Shown: in pieces, positions 37,538 through 47,845 of the stretch | Layout of the letters: each line of letters begins with the position of its first letter | Numbering within the stretch: position 1 is the first letter of the stretch | From: Verrucomicrobiota bacterium | GTDB taxonomy: Bacteria; Verrucomicrobiota; Verrucomicrobiia; Opitutales; Opitutaceae | Assembly (NCBI GenBank): GCA_028293545.1 | Contig: JAQGOP010000010.1 | Location: forward strand, 1 to 64,000 | Length of the DNA: 64,000 nucleotides | Direction: 5' to 3' | Notes under the pieces: generated by a model | Database searches by the model: none | Seen by the model: the letters and a program-made list of their open reading frames with translations, nothing else | What the model was told of the DNA's origin: nothing | Made by a program: the position numbers and the translations under genes

Positions 37538-38632
37538 TCACGCCGTGGTCGGCGCGGTCAGCCGGCGCAGCGAACCACCCGGCACAAATACCGGGTTCAG
37601 GTAAGTCGCTTCCGTGTTGGCGGCCGCGGACCGCATCAGGGCCCGCGCAATCTGCCGGGCGAACTGCGCCGGCGAGATTTCGTAATGCGCGATTCGCGGC
37701 ACCACCATGTCGAGGAATGCTTCCCATTCGATCGACAGCAGCGAAATGTCCTGCGGCACCCGCAATCCCAGCCGCATCAAATGGCTGAACGCCGTCAGCG
37801 TCGGCGCCGCCCGCGCGCCGATCAGCACGCTCGGACGGACCGGATCGGCGAGCAACCGATCGACCGTGCGGCAGATGTCGGTGGGTTCCTCCTCGCAGGC
37901 AACCACCATGATGCTGGCCGCGGCATACTTCGCCTTTCCGATTGCCTGCCGGAGTCCCGTTTCGGTGGCGAGGACACCGGCGCTTGAAATCCGTGGCGTG
38001 ATCAGCGCCAGCTGGCGATGACCCAGCCCGAGCAGCGTGTGCGCCGCGTGCACCCCGGCGGCATGCGAGGCGATATCGATCGCCGGGAGATGAATCCCCT
38101 CGAAGCGAGTGCCGGCGAGAAGGACAAATTCGCTGCGCGCCTGAAACCATTCCTGCATGGCGCGGGTGCTGAGCACCGGCACCCAGTCGTTGTGCGGGTG
38201 TTTTTCGATCAGGCTCTCAAGCGCGTGCGTGGGATTCGCGCGATATGCCTTCGGCAGGTCGTGGACGCTCAGCTGAATGCCCTGGCCGTTGAGAATGATG
38301 CGGAGTTCGTCGACCCACAGTGAGACGAAGAGCCGAAGTTTCGTCAGCGGCGCCGGCACCAGCAGCGACACTTTTCGCGAGGCAGGGGCGCGCTGCCGCA
38401 CCTGCACCGCCCGTGCCGTGATGGCGCAGGGCCGGCCTTGCGCGATCTTGAGAAAGCCGCCGCGCCCCAGATCCGCCAGGGCGGCGCGGAGCGTCCAGCG
38501 GCTGACGCGGAGTTCGCGGCTCAGCACGCGCTCGCCGGGAAGTTCATGCTGCCAGCGCCGCTGCCGCATGCCTTCCAGCAGCACCGCCTCGGTCTGCGCG
38601 ATCAGGGAAATCTTCTGCGGCGTGTCGTGCAT
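37538..38632 (-). CDS. GntR-type winged helix fused to a LacI-type ligand domain
   Basis: A 364-residue transcriptional regulator. Residues about 8-75 are a GntR-like winged helix (LPGERVLSRELRVSRWTLRAALADLGRGGFL). The rest is a periplasmic-binding-protein fold as in LacI regulators, with GHRQLALITPRIS and ISLLSIEWEAFLDMVVPRI. The ATG at 38632 is used because residues upstream are not GntR-like and run into the divergent gene's region. It faces away from the lyase operon across a 142-base gap with a small palindrome. It probably senses a sugar acid and controls this locus, and perhaps the glycan locus. Confidence 0.88.
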   Translation of the reverse strand: MHDTPQKISLIAQTEAVLLEGMRQRRWQHELPGERVLSRELRVSRWTLRAALADLGRGGFLKIAQGRPCAITARAVQVRQRAPASRKVSLLVPAPLTKLRLFVSLWVDELRIILNGQGIQLSVHDLPKAYRANPTHALESLIEKHPHNDWVPVLSTRAMQEWFQARSEFVLLAGTRFEGIHLPAIDIASHAAGVHAAHTLLGLGHRQLALITPRISSAGVLATETGLRQAIGKAKYAAASIMVVACEEEPTDICRTVDRLLADPVRPSVLIGARAAPTLTAFSHLMRLGLRVPQDISLLSIEWEAFLDMVVPRIAHYEISPAQFARQIARALMRSAAANTEATYLNPVFVPGGSLRRLTAPTTA

Positions 38633-38664
38633 ATTCGGCGGTTTCTCCTGCGAGCTGGTCTGGT

Positions 38665-38678
38665 TCACATAACTGTGA
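38665..38678. promoter_or_regulatory. Candidate operator between regulator and lyase genes
   Basis: A 5-4-5 inverted repeat TCACA-TAAC-TGTGA lies 33 bases upstream of the regulator start and 97 bases before the lyase start. It is the only evident symmetric site in the divergent promoter region. It could bind the regulator; it also resembles a CRP-type half-site pair with a short spacer. Confidence 0.4.
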
Positions 38679-38774
38679 CTTGGGTTTGCCGGGCAAGCTG
38701 AATCCCAGCAGCCTCGTGGGAAATAACCGGAGGCGTTCGCCCCTTGGTTTTTTATCCCCTCCGCTCCGAATCCT

Positions 38775-39710
38775 TTGAAAACGTATAGCCTCATCAACGG
38801 CCTGATTGCCGCTCCGTTCACTCCCTTGCAGGCCGACGGCGAACTGAATCTCGGAGCCATCCCCGCCTACGCAAAGCGGCTGGTGGGCGACGGCGTCAAC
38901 GGCGCCTTCGTCTGCGGCACGACCGGGGAAGGCGCCTCGCTCACGACCGCCGAGCGGATGAAGGTCGCGCAGGCGTGGGGTGAAACCAAGGCGGCCCTGA
39001 AGCTCATCGTCCACGTCGGCCACAATGCGAACGCCGACAGTCGGGCGCTCGCCGCCCATGCCCAACAGGTCGGGGCCTATGCCATTGCCACGCTCGCGCC
39101 GGGATTTTTTCGGCCCGCGAACATCGCCGACCTCATCGACTGGTGCGCGCCCGTCGCCGCGGCGGCGCCCAAACTGCCGTTCTACTATTATCACATGCCG
39201 TCGATGGTGGGCGCCGATTTTCCGATGGCGGAGTTCCTCCCGCAGGTGGCAAAGCAGATCCCGACCTTCGCCGGCATCAAGTACACCCACGACAATCTCA
39301 TGGATTTCGGCAACACCCTGTCCGCCGCCGACCGGCGCTACTCGGTGCTCGCGGGCCGCGACGAGATTCTCCTTTCGTATCTCGCCCTGGGCGCGGAAGG
39401 CGCCGTCGGCAGCACTTACAATTATGCGGCGCCGATTTTCCTGCGCCTCATCGCGGCGCACACCCGCGGCGATCTCGTCGAGGCGCGGAAATGGCAGGCG
39501 CTGGTCCGCGCGTTCATCGGCGTGATGGGTAAATTCGGCGGCCTCGGCGCCAACAAGGCCATGATGAAGCTTGCGACCGGCATCGACTGCGGCCCCACCC
39601 GTCCTCCCGTGCGCGATCTCCCCGCCGCGCAGCTGGCCCCCTTGCGCGCCCAGCTTGAGTCGATCGGGTTCTTCTCCGGCCTCGCGGAAGCGGCGGCCCC
39701 GGCTCGATAA
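38775..39710 (+). CDS. nanA: N-acetylneuraminate lyase (DHDPS/NAL family)
   Basis: A 311-residue class I aldolase. The loop GTTGEG (residues 48-53), catalytic Tyr139 in FYYYHMPSM and Schiff-base Lys169 in FAGIKYTHDN are in place. The segments FYYYHMP, IPTFAGIKYT and GAVGSTYNY match the vertebrate-type N-acetylneuraminate lyase more closely than the E. coli form, and no other DHDPS-like activity has this combination. It would cleave N-acetylneuraminate to N-acetylmannosamine and pyruvate. Downstream, 22 bases away, is a 2-hydroxyacid dehydrogenase; other nan genes (nanE, nanK) are not in the window. A related keto-acid aldolase activity cannot be excluded. Confidence 0.85.
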   Translation: MKTYSLINGLIAAPFTPLQADGELNLGAIPAYAKRLVGDGVNGAFVCGTTGEGASLTTAERMKVAQAWGETKAALKLIVHVGHNANADSRALAAHAQQVGAYAIATLAPGFFRPANIADLIDWCAPVAAAAPKLPFYYYHMPSMVGADFPMAEFLPQVAKQIPTFAGIKYTHDNLMDFGNTLSAADRRYSVLAGRDEILLSYLALGAEGAVGSTYNYAAPIFLRLIAAHTRGDLVEARKWQALVRAFIGVMGKFGGLGANKAMMKLATGIDCGPTRPPVRDLPAAQLAPLRAQLESIGFFSGLAEAAAPAR

Positions 39711-39732
39711 ATTTTCCGCGACCGCGCATTCG

Positions 39733-40683
39733 ATGGCTGCATCAATCCTGGTCTGGGCTCACCTCGATTCACGGGCCCGGGATCTGATCAAGCAAACCGC
39801 GACGGACGACCGTGTGCATTTCGCAGACCGCAATCACCCGAGCGCGCTGGACCTGGAGAAGCTGGCGGAAGCTGAAGTCGTCTTCGGCAACATCCCGGCC
39901 CAGCTCCTGCCGACCTGCCAAAAACTCCGTTGGATGCAGTTGGAGTCCGTCGGCTTCGAATATTACAACAACCTCCTCGGCGACTTTCCGAATCTCACCA
40001 TCTCCAACCTGAAGGGGATGTTTGAATGGCCGGCGGTGGAAACGGCCCTCGCCGGTTTGCTTTCGCTCGGCCGCGGCCTGCAGCGGCTGATCCCCGCCCA
40101 AGGAGAACAAAGCTGGATTGAACTCGCGGTGCGCCCCGAGACGCGTGTGCTTCGCGGCCGGCGTGTGCTCGTGCTCGGCGCGGGGTCGATCGGCCAGCGC
40201 ATGGTCCGCTTGCTGCAAGCCTTCGAATGTGAGACGCATGTATTCGCGCGGACCAGCCCGGACGCCGATGTCCGCACCCCCGCGGAGCTGGCGGCACATT
40301 TCGCCGGCAGCGACGTGATCGTCTGCTGCCTGCCAAAAACCCCCGCCACCCTTCGCCTGGTCAGCCGCCCACTGCTTCAATCGATGAAGTCCACCGCGGT
40401 GTTCGTGAATATCGGCCGCGGGTCGGTCGTGGACGAAGCCGCGCTCATCGAGGTGCTGCAGCAGCGAAAAATCGGCGGCGCGGTCATCGACGTCACGCTC
40501 ACCGAGCCACTGCCCCCGGGGCACGCGCTCTGGAAGTGCCCCAACACCGTTCTCACCCAGCACACCGGCGGGGGTTACGACGATGAGTTGTTGGACAAGG
40601 CCCGGCTCTTTTTAAAAAACCTCGCGCGCTATCGCAACGGCATACCGGTGCTCAATCGCGTCGATCTCCAGAAAGGTTATTAG
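39733..40683 (+). CDS. D-isomer-specific 2-hydroxyacid dehydrogenase
   Basis: A 316-residue NAD(P)-dependent dehydrogenase. The dinucleotide loop VLVLGAGSIGQRMVRLL is central, with FARTSPDADV after the second strand; the conserved VNIGRGSVVDEAALIEVL and catalytic region LTEPLPPGHALWKCPNTVLTQHTGG follow, with the His in TQHTGG. The ATG at 39733 is used because residues upstream overlap the lyase end and are not dehydrogenase-like. Its three-base spacing to the next gene places it in a three-gene operon with the lyase and the enolase-superfamily gene. It may reduce a keto acid formed in the pathway. Confidence 0.87.
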   Translation: MAASILVWAHLDSRARDLIKQTATDDRVHFADRNHPSALDLEKLAEAEVVFGNIPAQLLPTCQKLRWMQLESVGFEYYNNLLGDFPNLTISNLKGMFEWPAVETALAGLLSLGRGLQRLIPAQGEQSWIELAVRPETRVLRGRRVLVLGAGSIGQRMVRLLQAFECETHVFARTSPDADVRTPAELAAHFAGSDVIVCCLPKTPATLRLVSRPLLQSMKSTAVFVNIGRGSVVDEAALIEVLQQRKIGGAVIDVTLTEPLPPGHALWKCPNTVLTQHTGGGYDDELLDKARLFLKNLARYRNGIPVLNRVDLQKGY

Positions 40684-40685
40684 TC

Positions 40686-41882
40686 ATGTCGAAAATTGTC
40701 CGCGTGCGCCCGGTGCTGCTCAGCGCCCCCTACTCCGAACCCGCGACCAGCGCGGAAGTGCAACTTCACCTGCCCCAGGGCTGGCGCACAATCGGCATGG
40801 TGGAGATCACGCTTGAGAACGGCGTGGTCGGGCTTGGCGAGGGTTACCTAGCTGTCTTTGCGCCGCATGTTTTTCGCAGCATCGTCGAACTGGTCGCGCC
40901 CGTCCTGATCGGACGCGATCCGCGCGAGCTCGATCAGCTTCTGCGCGACCTCACGCTGACCACCGGCTACTGGAGCTGGCAGGGCGCAGCGCAGCATGTC
41001 ATCAGCGCGTGCGAGATCGCGCTGCAGGATGTGCGGGCCCAGCTCCTCGGCATTTCGGTCGCCCGCATGCTCGGCGCCGAAGGCCGACGCTCGCTGAAAC
41101 TTTACGCCAGCGGTGGCGACTCGCTCACGACGGCAGCCATGGCGCGCGAAATCGCTGCGGTGAAATTACTCGGCATCGAGATCTTCAAGATCCGCGCCCG
41201 CAATCACGACGCGGCGAAGACCGCGTGGTGCCAGCGGAACGCGGCCGCGCAGCGGATTGAGATCGCCGTCGACATGACGCAAAACCTCGCGGTGCCGTCG
41301 CAGTCGCTGGAGGACATCCAGCGTTATCTCGACGCCGTGCTGCAGGCCGGCGGACGCGCACCGTATTTCCTCGAGGAGGCGCTCGGCCCGGAGGAAATCG
41401 GCAACTATCGCATTTTGCGCGAACGCGTGCCGCAGTGCCGGATTGCCGGCGGTGAAATCGTGACGACCGCCGCCGAACTCAATCACCGGATCGAACAGGG
41501 TTGCTACGACATCGCGCAACCCGACGCGACGGTCATCGGCGGCATCACCCCCACGCTTGCGGTCTTCAAGACTGCGCGCACGCACGGCGCCGAGGTTTTC
41601 GTCCATTGCTGGGGCGGTCCCGTCGGCATGATGGCAAACTACCACGCGGCACTGGCCGGCGGCGGGCAGATGACCGAGTGGCCGATGCCGCGCTTTCCGC
41701 TGCGCGATGCACTCGTCGTCGAACCGTGGTTGATTCGCGCGGGAACGCTCGAGCTGCCCGAGACGCCCGGCCTCGGCGTTCGACTCACACCGGAGATCGA
41801 GCAGCAATATGCCTTCCGCGAGGATGCGGTTTATCGCTGCCTCACGGATCCCTCGCGTTTGCCCAAAGTCGATTGGAGCTGA
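40686..41882 (+). CDS. Enolase-superfamily sugar acid dehydratase or racemase
   Basis: A 398-residue protein of the mandelate racemase/muconate lactonizing group. Expected active-site blocks are visible: FKIRARN (second-strand Lys/Arg), AVDMTQN (metal Asp), YFLEEAL (metal Glu), IAGGEIVTT (metal Glu) and VHCWGG at the seventh strand, where a His often acts as base. The N-terminal capping domain contains GLGEGYLAV. The KxR and HCWG features fit acid-sugar dehydratases. The exact substrate cannot be read; context suggests a hexonic or pentonic acid. Confidence 0.82.
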   Translation: MSKIVRVRPVLLSAPYSEPATSAEVQLHLPQGWRTIGMVEITLENGVVGLGEGYLAVFAPHVFRSIVELVAPVLIGRDPRELDQLLRDLTLTTGYWSWQGAAQHVISACEIALQDVRAQLLGISVARMLGAEGRRSLKLYASGGDSLTTAAMAREIAAVKLLGIEIFKIRARNHDAAKTAWCQRNAAAQRIEIAVDMTQNLAVPSQSLEDIQRYLDAVLQAGGRAPYFLEEALGPEEIGNYRILRERVPQCRIAGGEIVTTAAELNHRIEQGCYDIAQPDATVIGGITPTLAVFKTARTHGAEVFVHCWGGPVGMMANYHAALAGGGQMTEWPMPRFPLRDALVVEPWLIRAGTLELPETPGLGVRLTPEIEQQYAFREDAVYRCLTDPSRLPKVDWS

Positions 41883-41895
41883 GTGGATAGCACGG

Positions 41896-43215
41896 TCAAT
41901 CCGCTCCAGAAGCGTGCGGCGCAGGGGAAGATTTCCCGTCTGGAGTGAAGCGTCCAAATCGCGTCACCGCTGCAGCCACGAGGAGCGCACCTGCCATCAG
42001 CAGATAGGAAGTTCCCGGCCCGCCCGTGACGCCATTGAGATAGCCCACGAGATAGGAGCCCACAAACGCACCAAGCGCACCCATGCTGTTGATCAAGGCG
42101 ATGGCACCGCCTGCGACATTCTTTGGCAGGATTTCCGGAATCAGTGCAAAGAACGGTCCGTACGGCGCGTACATCGCGGCTCCCGCCAATGCCAGCAGCG
42201 CAAACGAAACCCAAAAACTCGCGGTCCCCAGGAAGAACAACCCGCAGAAAGCCAACCCCGCGAGCAACAGCCAGGGCCAGATAAAGGCCTTTCGATCGCC
42301 GCTCCGGTCGCAAAAATGCGAAACCGAAATCATCGCGCATATCGCGAGCAAATACGGGACCGACGAAAGCCAACCCGCTTTCACAATCCCAATGGTCGAG
42401 GCGTCCTTGAGGATCGACGGAAGCCAAAGCACAAAACCGTAGATGCCGAGGCTCCAGCAAAAGTACTGCAAACAAAGCAACAGCACCTCGGGCGAGCGGA
42501 AGGCCTCGCGATAGTTCTTCATCGTCTTCAATCCCGCCTGGTCGCCCGCCAGCTGCGCGGCCAGCGTCTCCTTTTCATTTTTGTCCAGCCACTTCGCGTC
42601 GGCGGGCCGCTCACTCGCCGCCATCCACCAGACCACGGCCCAAAGAATCGCCGGGGCGCCTTCGATGATAAACATCCAGCGCCACCCCAGGCTCCGTACG
42701 AGGTAGCCCGAAGCCACCGACATCCACAACACCGTGACCGGGTTGCCCAGCATCAAAAAAGTGTTCGCCCGCGAGCGCTCCCGCTTGGTGAACCAGTTCC
42801 CCAGGTAGATCAGCATCGCCGGCAAAACCGCCGCTTCCACCGCGCCGAGCATAAAACGAGTCACCAACAACCAGCCGACACTGCTGATCATGCCCGTCAG
42901 CGTCGCCGCCGTGCCCCAGAGAACCAGGCTCACGAAGATCAATTTTTTGACGCTGCGATGCTGTGCATACATCGCCCCCGGAATCTGGAAAAAGAAATAA
43001 CCCAGGAAAAACAGCGAGCCGATCAGCGAAGACATCCCCTTCGTGATATTGAGGTCCCGGGCCATCCCGGCGGCTGCGGCGAAGGAGTAGTTGGCGCGAT
43101 CGAGATAGGCCAAGCTGTAGGTGATAAAAACAATCGGCATCACGTACCACCAGCGCCGGCGAGCCAGCGGGGCGGAGACGGCGTCCTGCCCTGGGGTGCA
43201 AACGGCCGATTTCAT
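41896..43215 (-). CDS. MFS transporter, anion:cation symporter (ACS) type
   Basis: A 439-residue, 12-segment transporter starting with a short soluble stretch then [29 protein letters not shown], the usual opening of ACS-family hexuronate, galactonate and related carriers. Motifs [19 protein letters not shown] and [30 protein letters not shown] are typical. It overlaps the dehydratase gene by four bases. The likely cargo is an aldonate or uronate fed to the dehydratase. Confidence 0.9.
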   Translation of the reverse strand: MKSAVCTPGQDAVSAPLARRRWWYVMPIVFITYSLAYLDRANYSFAAAAGMARDLNITKGMSSLIGSLFFLGYFFFQIPGAMYAQHRSVKKLIFVSLVLWGTAATLTGMISSVGWLLVTRFMLGAVEAAVLPAMLIYLGNWFTKRERSRANTFLMLGNPVTVLWMSVASGYLVRSLGWRWMFIIEGAPAILWAVVWWMAASERPADAKWLDKNEKETLAAQLAGDQAGLKTMKNYREAFRSPEVLLLCLQYFCWSLGIYGFVLWLPSILKDASTIGIVKAGWLSSVPYLLAICAMISVSHFCDRSGDRKAFIWPWLLLAGLAFCGLFFLGTASFWVSFALLALAGAAMYAPYGPFFALIPEILPKNVAGGAIALINSMGALGAFVGSYLVGYLNGVTGGPGTSYLLMAGALLVAAAVTRFGRFTPDGKSSPAPHASGAD

Positions 43216-45149
43216 GGCGCGGGGGATTTGGTCAACCGGGCGCAGATCAAGTCGGTATCGTACACGCAGCCGCCCCAGCTGCCGCCGCTAACGTTCTGCA
43301 GCGCCGCCCAAAGCCGCGTGTCGTCGGGCAGGTCGGGATGCGCCTGAAGTTTTTCGCTCATCGGCCGCTGCGCGAGCGTTTCGGCATCGATCGAAATCAC
43401 GTCGACGGTCCCGGTGAGGTTGCGGGTGTCGATTTCGATGCGAACGATATCGCCGTCGCGAAGCTTGCCCAGCGGCCCACCCGCCCACCCTTCCGGACTG
43501 ATGTGCCCGATACATGCGCCGGTGGAAACGCCCGAGAACCGTCCATCGGTCAGCAAGGCGACGCGTTTTCCGTTGGAGAGATATTTGAGCGCGGACGTGA
43601 CCTGGTAAGTCTCGGGCATGCCCATCGCCGGCCCGATCCCCACGAGCACGAGGGTGTCGCCCGGCTTGATCGCATCCGCTTGGGTCGACTTCACCGCGGC
43701 AATGGCCGCCGCCTCCGAACCAAAAACGCGCGCCGGCCCTTCGTGCCGGTAAATGCCGTCCGCCCCAATCACATCACGGTTGATCGCGGTGCTCTTCACC
43801 AGCGCGCCTTCCGGCGCGAGATTCCCCTGCAGAAAAGTAATCGTGCTCGTCATCCCTGCCTCGCGCGCGCGCCGGGGCGAGAGGATCACGCGGTCGGCAT
43901 CGATGCCGTCGAGCTCGCGCAGCTTGTCGCGCAGTCGCGCCCGGCGCTCGGATTTTTCCCACCATAGGAGATTTTCGCCCAGCGTTTGGCCGGTGACAGT
44001 CAGGGCCTCAAGCTTGAGCAAGCCAAGGTCCCGCAAGTGGAGCATCACTTCGGGGACCCCGCCGGCCAGGAAAACCTGGACGGTCGCATAGTGCGTCGGG
44101 CCGTTCGGCAGCACATCGACGAGCCGCGGCACTTCGCGATTGAGGCGGGCCCAATCGGAGGCGACCGGACGGCGCAGCCCGGCCGCATGCGCGATCGCGG
44201 GGACATGCAGGATCAAATTCGTGGAGCCGCCGAACGCCGCGTGAACGACCATCGCATTGTGCAGCGAAGCCTCGGTGAGGATCGAGGCCGTGGTGAGCCC
44301 TTTTTTTTCGAGGGCCATCAGCGCCAGCGCCGAACGCCGCGCCATATCGAGCCAGATCGGAGCACCCGAAGGACTGAGCGCCGCATGCGGCAGCGAAAGC
44401 CCGAGCGCTTCGCCGACGACTTGGGCCGACGCCGCTGTGCCCATGAACTGGCACCCGCCGCCGGGCGAACCGCAGGCCTTGCAGCCCATCTCCGCGGCAT
44501 AGCTCAATTCGATTTCGCCGTGCGCGTAACGCGCCCCGATTGTCTGGACTTTCGCCGTGTCCTCGGCGGCTTCCGCGAGCAGCGTGACCCCGCCCGGCAC
44601 GAGCACGCTGGGCAAATTTTTCGTGCCCGCCAGAGCCATCATCATGGCCGGAAGGCCCTTGTCGCAGGTCGCGATTCCCACGACGCCCCGGCAGGTCGGC
44701 AGCGAGCGAATGAGCCGCCGAAAAACCACGGCGGCATCGTTGCGGTACGGCAGGCTGTCGAGCATCCCCTTCGTGCCGTTGGTGCGTCCGTCGCATGGAT
44801 CGCTGACATAGCCCGCAAAGGGAATCGCGCCGTGCGAGGTCAGCGTCTTCGCGGCGGCTTCCATCAGCAGCCCGACCTCCCAGTGTCCCGTGTGATAGCC
44901 GAGTGCGACGGGTGAACCGTCCGGCGCGCGAATCCCACCTTGGGTGCTGAGGATGAGAAATTCCCGGCCGAGCAGTTTGCGCGGATTCCAACCCATCCCG
45001 GCGTTTTGAGTCAGGCCGAAGATCTGGCCGCTGGGCGCGGTCCGCAGCAGTTCCGGAGTAACCGGCAGCTCGCCGGAGGGACCGCGTGCCGTGGTGCGCA
45101 GGGCATAAATTTCCGGATCGGACGAATCGAGGAAGTCGGGAGGGGACAC
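43212..45149 (-). CDS. YjhG/YagF-type D-xylonate dehydratase (IlvD/Edd family)
   Basis: A 645-residue dehydratase that binds an iron-sulfur cluster and converts an aldonate to its 2-keto-3-deoxy form. It matches the YjhG/YagF branch: [74 protein letters not shown] and [20 protein letters not shown], with cluster cysteines in SDPCDG, ATCDKG and [12 protein letters not shown]. The GTG at 45149 gives the normal N-terminus. Length fits the family (about 650). It is cotranslated with the ACS transporter downstream. Xylonate is the most likely substrate; other pentonates are possible. Confidence 0.88.
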   Translation of the reverse strand: MSPPDFLDSSDPEIYALRTTARGPSGELPVTPELLRTAPSGQIFGLTQNAGMGWNPRKLLGREFLILSTQGGIRAPDGSPVALGYHTGHWEVGLLMEAAAKTLTSHGAIPFAGYVSDPCDGRTNGTKGMLDSLPYRNDAAVVFRRLIRSLPTCRGVVGIATCDKGLPAMMMALAGTKNLPSVLVPGGVTLLAEAAEDTAKVQTIGARYAHGEIELSYAAEMGCKACGSPGGGCQFMGTAASAQVVGEALGLSLPHAALSPSGAPIWLDMARRSALALMALEKKGLTTASILTEASLHNAMVVHAAFGGSTNLILHVPAIAHAAGLRRPVASDWARLNREVPRLVDVLPNGPTHYATVQVFLAGGVPEVMLHLRDLGLLKLEALTVTGQTLGENLLWWEKSERRARLRDKLRELDGIDADRVILSPRRAREAGMTSTITFLQGNLAPEGALVKSTAINRDVIGADGIYRHEGPARVFGSEAAAIAAVKSTQADAIKPGDTLVLVGIGPAMGMPETYQVTSALKYLSNGKRVALLTDGRFSGVSTGACIGHISPEGWAGGPLGKLRDGDIVRIEIDTRNLTGTVDVISIDAETLAQRPMSEKLQAHPDLPDDTRLWAALQNVSGGSWGGCVYDTDLICARLTKSPAP

Positions 45150-45337
45150 GGCTACGTCACATCGTCACGCGCCGGCGCGCCGTTCACGAGCCGGATCGAC
45201 TTTGCCACGGCTCGATTTCTCGACAGCTCCGGCGACAACGCCCTCGAAAAATTCCGGCGGCACAACGGGCACCCAAACCGCGGCAACGCCGCCATCGCCA
45301 CCGACGTGAAGCGTAGAGCGGTGGAGGTCCATGGCGC

Positions 45338-46162
45338 CTAGGCGACACTGTTCACGAGCGTGCCGACCGCCGCGATCGTGATGCGGATCTCGTCGCCCGA
45401 CCGAAGGGTGAAATCATTCGGTGGCACCACTCCAGTCCCCGTCATGAGGAAACAGCCGTGGGGAAAACGATCCTCGCGAAACAACCATTCGGCCAGCGAT
45501 GCCAAGGGGCGCTTGATCTGCCCCACGGTGGTTTGGCCCGCAAATCCCGGTTTTCCGCCGCGCATGACCTCGATCGAAATCACGGTGTCGCTGCCGGGAA
45601 GTTCATCGCTGATCACCAGGCATGGCCCGAGCGCCGCGCTGCGATCGTAGACTTTGGCCTGCGGCAGGTAGAGCGGGTTTTCACCCTCGATGTCACGCGA
45701 CGACATGTCGTTGCCGATCGTATAACCGAAAATCCGGCCCCGCGCATTGATGGCCAGCGTCAGCTCGGGCTCCGGCACGTTCCATTTTGAATCGGAACGA
45801 ATGCGGACCGGCGTCCCGGGGTCCGCGACGCGGTGAGGCGTGGCCTTGAAAAACAACTCGGGACGATCCGCTTCATAAACCCGGTCGTAGAAAGTACCGC
45901 CGCCGCCGGCCTTGGACTCCTCGATGCGCGCCGTGCGGCTCCGAAAATAAGTCACCCCCGCGGCCCACACCTCCTGGGACTGCAAGGGCGCGAGCACCCT
46001 GCCCAGCTTTGCGAAGGGCCGCGCCGAGGACAGCTGCTCCTGCAGGAGTTTGCCGGGAGCATCGGCCTCAAAGAGCCGGTCCAGGGAGAACGTCGCCGGG
46101 AGGAGCGACAGCTTCTGATTTTCCTCGAGCGCGAGACCTTCAGGCGTGGAGTACAGTTTCAT
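45338..46162 (-). CDS. FAH-family 2-keto-3-deoxypentonate dehydratase
   Basis: A 274-residue protein of the fumarylacetoacetate hydrolase family, starting [15 protein letters not shown]. The segments [58 protein letters not shown] and [23 protein letters not shown] match the subgroup that dehydrates 2-keto-3-deoxy-pentonate to 2,5-dioxopentanoate, the step after xylonate or arabinonate dehydratase in the Weimberg route. Metal ligands Glu (PEPE) and Asp are present. It lies upstream of the xylonate dehydratase on the same strand across a 188-base gap with no recognisable gene. The final semialdehyde dehydrogenase is not in the window. Confidence 0.85.
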   Translation of the reverse strand: MKLYSTPEGLALEENQKLSLLPATFSLDRLFEADAPGKLLQEQLSSARPFAKLGRVLAPLQSQEVWAAGVTYFRSRTARIEESKAGGGGTFYDRVYEADRPELFFKATPHRVADPGTPVRIRSDSKWNVPEPELTLAINARGRIFGYTIGNDMSSRDIEGENPLYLPQAKVYDRSAALGPCLVISDELPGSDTVISIEVMRGGKPGFAGQTTVGQIKRPLASLAEWLFREDRFPHGCFLMTGTGVVPPNDFTLRSGDEIRITIAAVGTLVNSVA

Positions 46163-46181
46163 GGGGCGAGGGATTCGAGCG

Positions 46182-46217
46182 CGATAAAACGGATGGCGAC
46201 GCGCGGGCGCCATCCGT
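46182..46217 (-). terminator. Rho-independent terminator between glycan and aldonate genes
   Basis: On the minus strand a perfect 10-bp stem (ACGGATGGCG pairing with CGCCATCCGT; loop of nine bases) runs into TTTT. It lies 12 bases after the stop of the propeller gene and ends its transcript before the FAH-family gene. Confidence 0.8.
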
Positions 46218-46228
46218 AATCGCAGAAA

Positions 46229-47782
46229 CTACTGAGCCGACTGACTCAGGTACAACGCGTAGAGACGGGCATCTTCCGGACGCACGCCCACGAATTCCAG
46301 GCTCACATGAATCGGCCGGTGTGACACCGGCAGCGTGCCGCCACTTTTCCACGTGACCGCCGAGCGGAATCCGTTCGTGGTCACGATTGCCGAATCGCCG
46401 CCGCTGTAACCGGGCAGCGGATGGAAACCTTCATCGAGCAAGCTCACGCGAACCTGCGTGTTTGCGCCGAGGCCGCTCACATTCAGGAAAGCGCGCACTT
46501 CCGCGGACGTCGCCTGCACCGGGCACGTGACGGCCTGCGCTTGGTTGGGTTTGAACGGCTGGATTGCGCCAATCCGATCGCGCGGCCACGTGACGAGGCG
46601 CACGCCGCTGCCGGTGTTGCCGCGCCACAGCGAGTACCAGTAAAGTGTTTCGTCCCCGACATTCTCCATCCCCTGTCCCTGCATGAGCGCCGGCACGACT
46701 CCGACCGGGCTCTCGGGTTGTTCGCGGGCGGGAATCAATCGGAAATTGGCGATCGGCTCGCGGTAATGAATGCCGTCGTGCGTCAGCGCCAGCCCGAGGT
46801 CGATTCCCGTCAACCGGCGATCACCGGTCACGTCGCCATGCCACATGCCGTAGATTCCGACGAGCACGTTCCCACGATTCCACAGTGCCGCACCGAGGTG
46901 AATCTCCTCGTACTGGTGAAGCTTGTCGTCGGAAGAAGGCCCGGTGACATCGATGCCGCGATCGAGCCCGACCGCGCCCGCGGGCGACCAGGTTTCAAAA
47001 TCGGACGAAACGAAAGTGACGAGCCGCCGGATGGGAACCGCGTGATGCGCGGTGAGCGTGGCCTGGCCGTTGACGTAATAGAGTCCCTGGTGTTTCGCGA
47101 CGCCGGCCATCTCGAGAAATTGCCCGATGGGATTTTTCGGCGAAGGCGTCCAGTGCAGTCCGTCGGGGCTGAACGCCACGCAGAACTTCAGGCCGCTGTC
47201 GTACTTGGCCTCATAGGCCATCTTGAAACGGCGGCTCGCATCCGGATCTTCGAGATCGTGCACAATCGCGCAGGTCGACCAGAGGAGCGGCACCGGGAAA
47301 TCGACAATATTATTGCGCTTCGAACCGTTGAACTCGACGAGGTTCAGCTCGGGCTTCACCCAGTGGACGCCGTCCTTGCTCGTCGCATACGCGAGCACGC
47401 ACTTCTCGCGCTCGAAGCCCGGCAACGACCGCATCGGGCCGTAATTTCCGTTATACCACATGTGAAACGTATCCCCGATACGGACGACCGTTCCATAGTA
47501 AAGCAGCGCCTCATCGTGCGAGCCCACGGGTCCGGGCAGCAGCACCAGCCGCGGATTCTGGCCGGTGAAGAGACGGGTTTCGACGTTGCTGCGGAAGGGA
47601 AAGGCCTGGTCATCGAAGCCGAAGAGCACCGCTTCCTTGAAGGGCCCGGCGGCCGGCGATCCGGGCAGCAGGATCGAGCCTTGGGCATTCGGGTCGGTGG
47701 ATTCAGCCGCAAGGAGACGGTTCGAGACAGAGGCGCTGAGCCCACAGAGGGTGAAGGCCAGGAGGAGTGAAGCTTTATGCAT
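46229..47782 (-). CDS. Secreted glycosidase-like beta-propeller protein (shorter type)
   Basis: A 517-residue exported protein with signal peptide MHKASLLLAFTLCGLSAS. The ATG at 47782 is used because it starts that signal peptide. Features recalling GH32/GH43-type five-bladed propellers are repeated blocks such as YATSKDGVHWVKPELNLVEFNGS and VAFSPDGLHWTPSP, where a short DGxHW loop recurs in each blade. No family of known activity can be named. It follows the TonB receptor gene by 147 bases and ends at a strong terminator. It probably acts on or binds an external glycan. Confidence 0.75.
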   Translation of the reverse strand: MHKASLLLAFTLCGLSASVSNRLLAAESTDPNAQGSILLPGSPAAGPFKEAVLFGFDDQAFPFRSNVETRLFTGQNPRLVLLPGPVGSHDEALLYYGTVVRIGDTFHMWYNGNYGPMRSLPGFEREKCVLAYATSKDGVHWVKPELNLVEFNGSKRNNIVDFPVPLLWSTCAIVHDLEDPDASRRFKMAYEAKYDSGLKFCVAFSPDGLHWTPSPKNPIGQFLEMAGVAKHQGLYYVNGQATLTAHHAVPIRRLVTFVSSDFETWSPAGAVGLDRGIDVTGPSSDDKLHQYEEIHLGAALWNRGNVLVGIYGMWHGDVTGDRRLTGIDLGLALTHDGIHYREPIANFRLIPAREQPESPVGVVPALMQGQGMENVGDETLYWYSLWRGNTGSGVRLVTWPRDRIGAIQPFKPNQAQAVTCPVQATSAEVRAFLNVSGLGANTQVRVSLLDEGFHPLPGYSGGDSAIVTTNGFRSAVTWKSGGTLPVSHRPIHVSLEFVGVRPEDARLYALYLSQSAQ

Positions 47783-47845
47783 AGTGAGGATTAAGTGGGT
47801 TTGAATTCCGCAACGAGGCAGGGTTTGAGGCTGAAAGGAGAAGGT

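Noticed and set aside
36321-41882. The lyase, mutarotase and transporter as a complete sialic acid operon
   Set aside because: nanE and nanK are absent and gene directions differ, so only a partial set is supported; kept as inference.
45150-45337. Possible plus-strand gene remnant between dehydratase and FAH-family genes
   Set aside because: About 55 codons look protein-like at the end of a longer shadow frame, but I recognise no family and no start or ribosome site.
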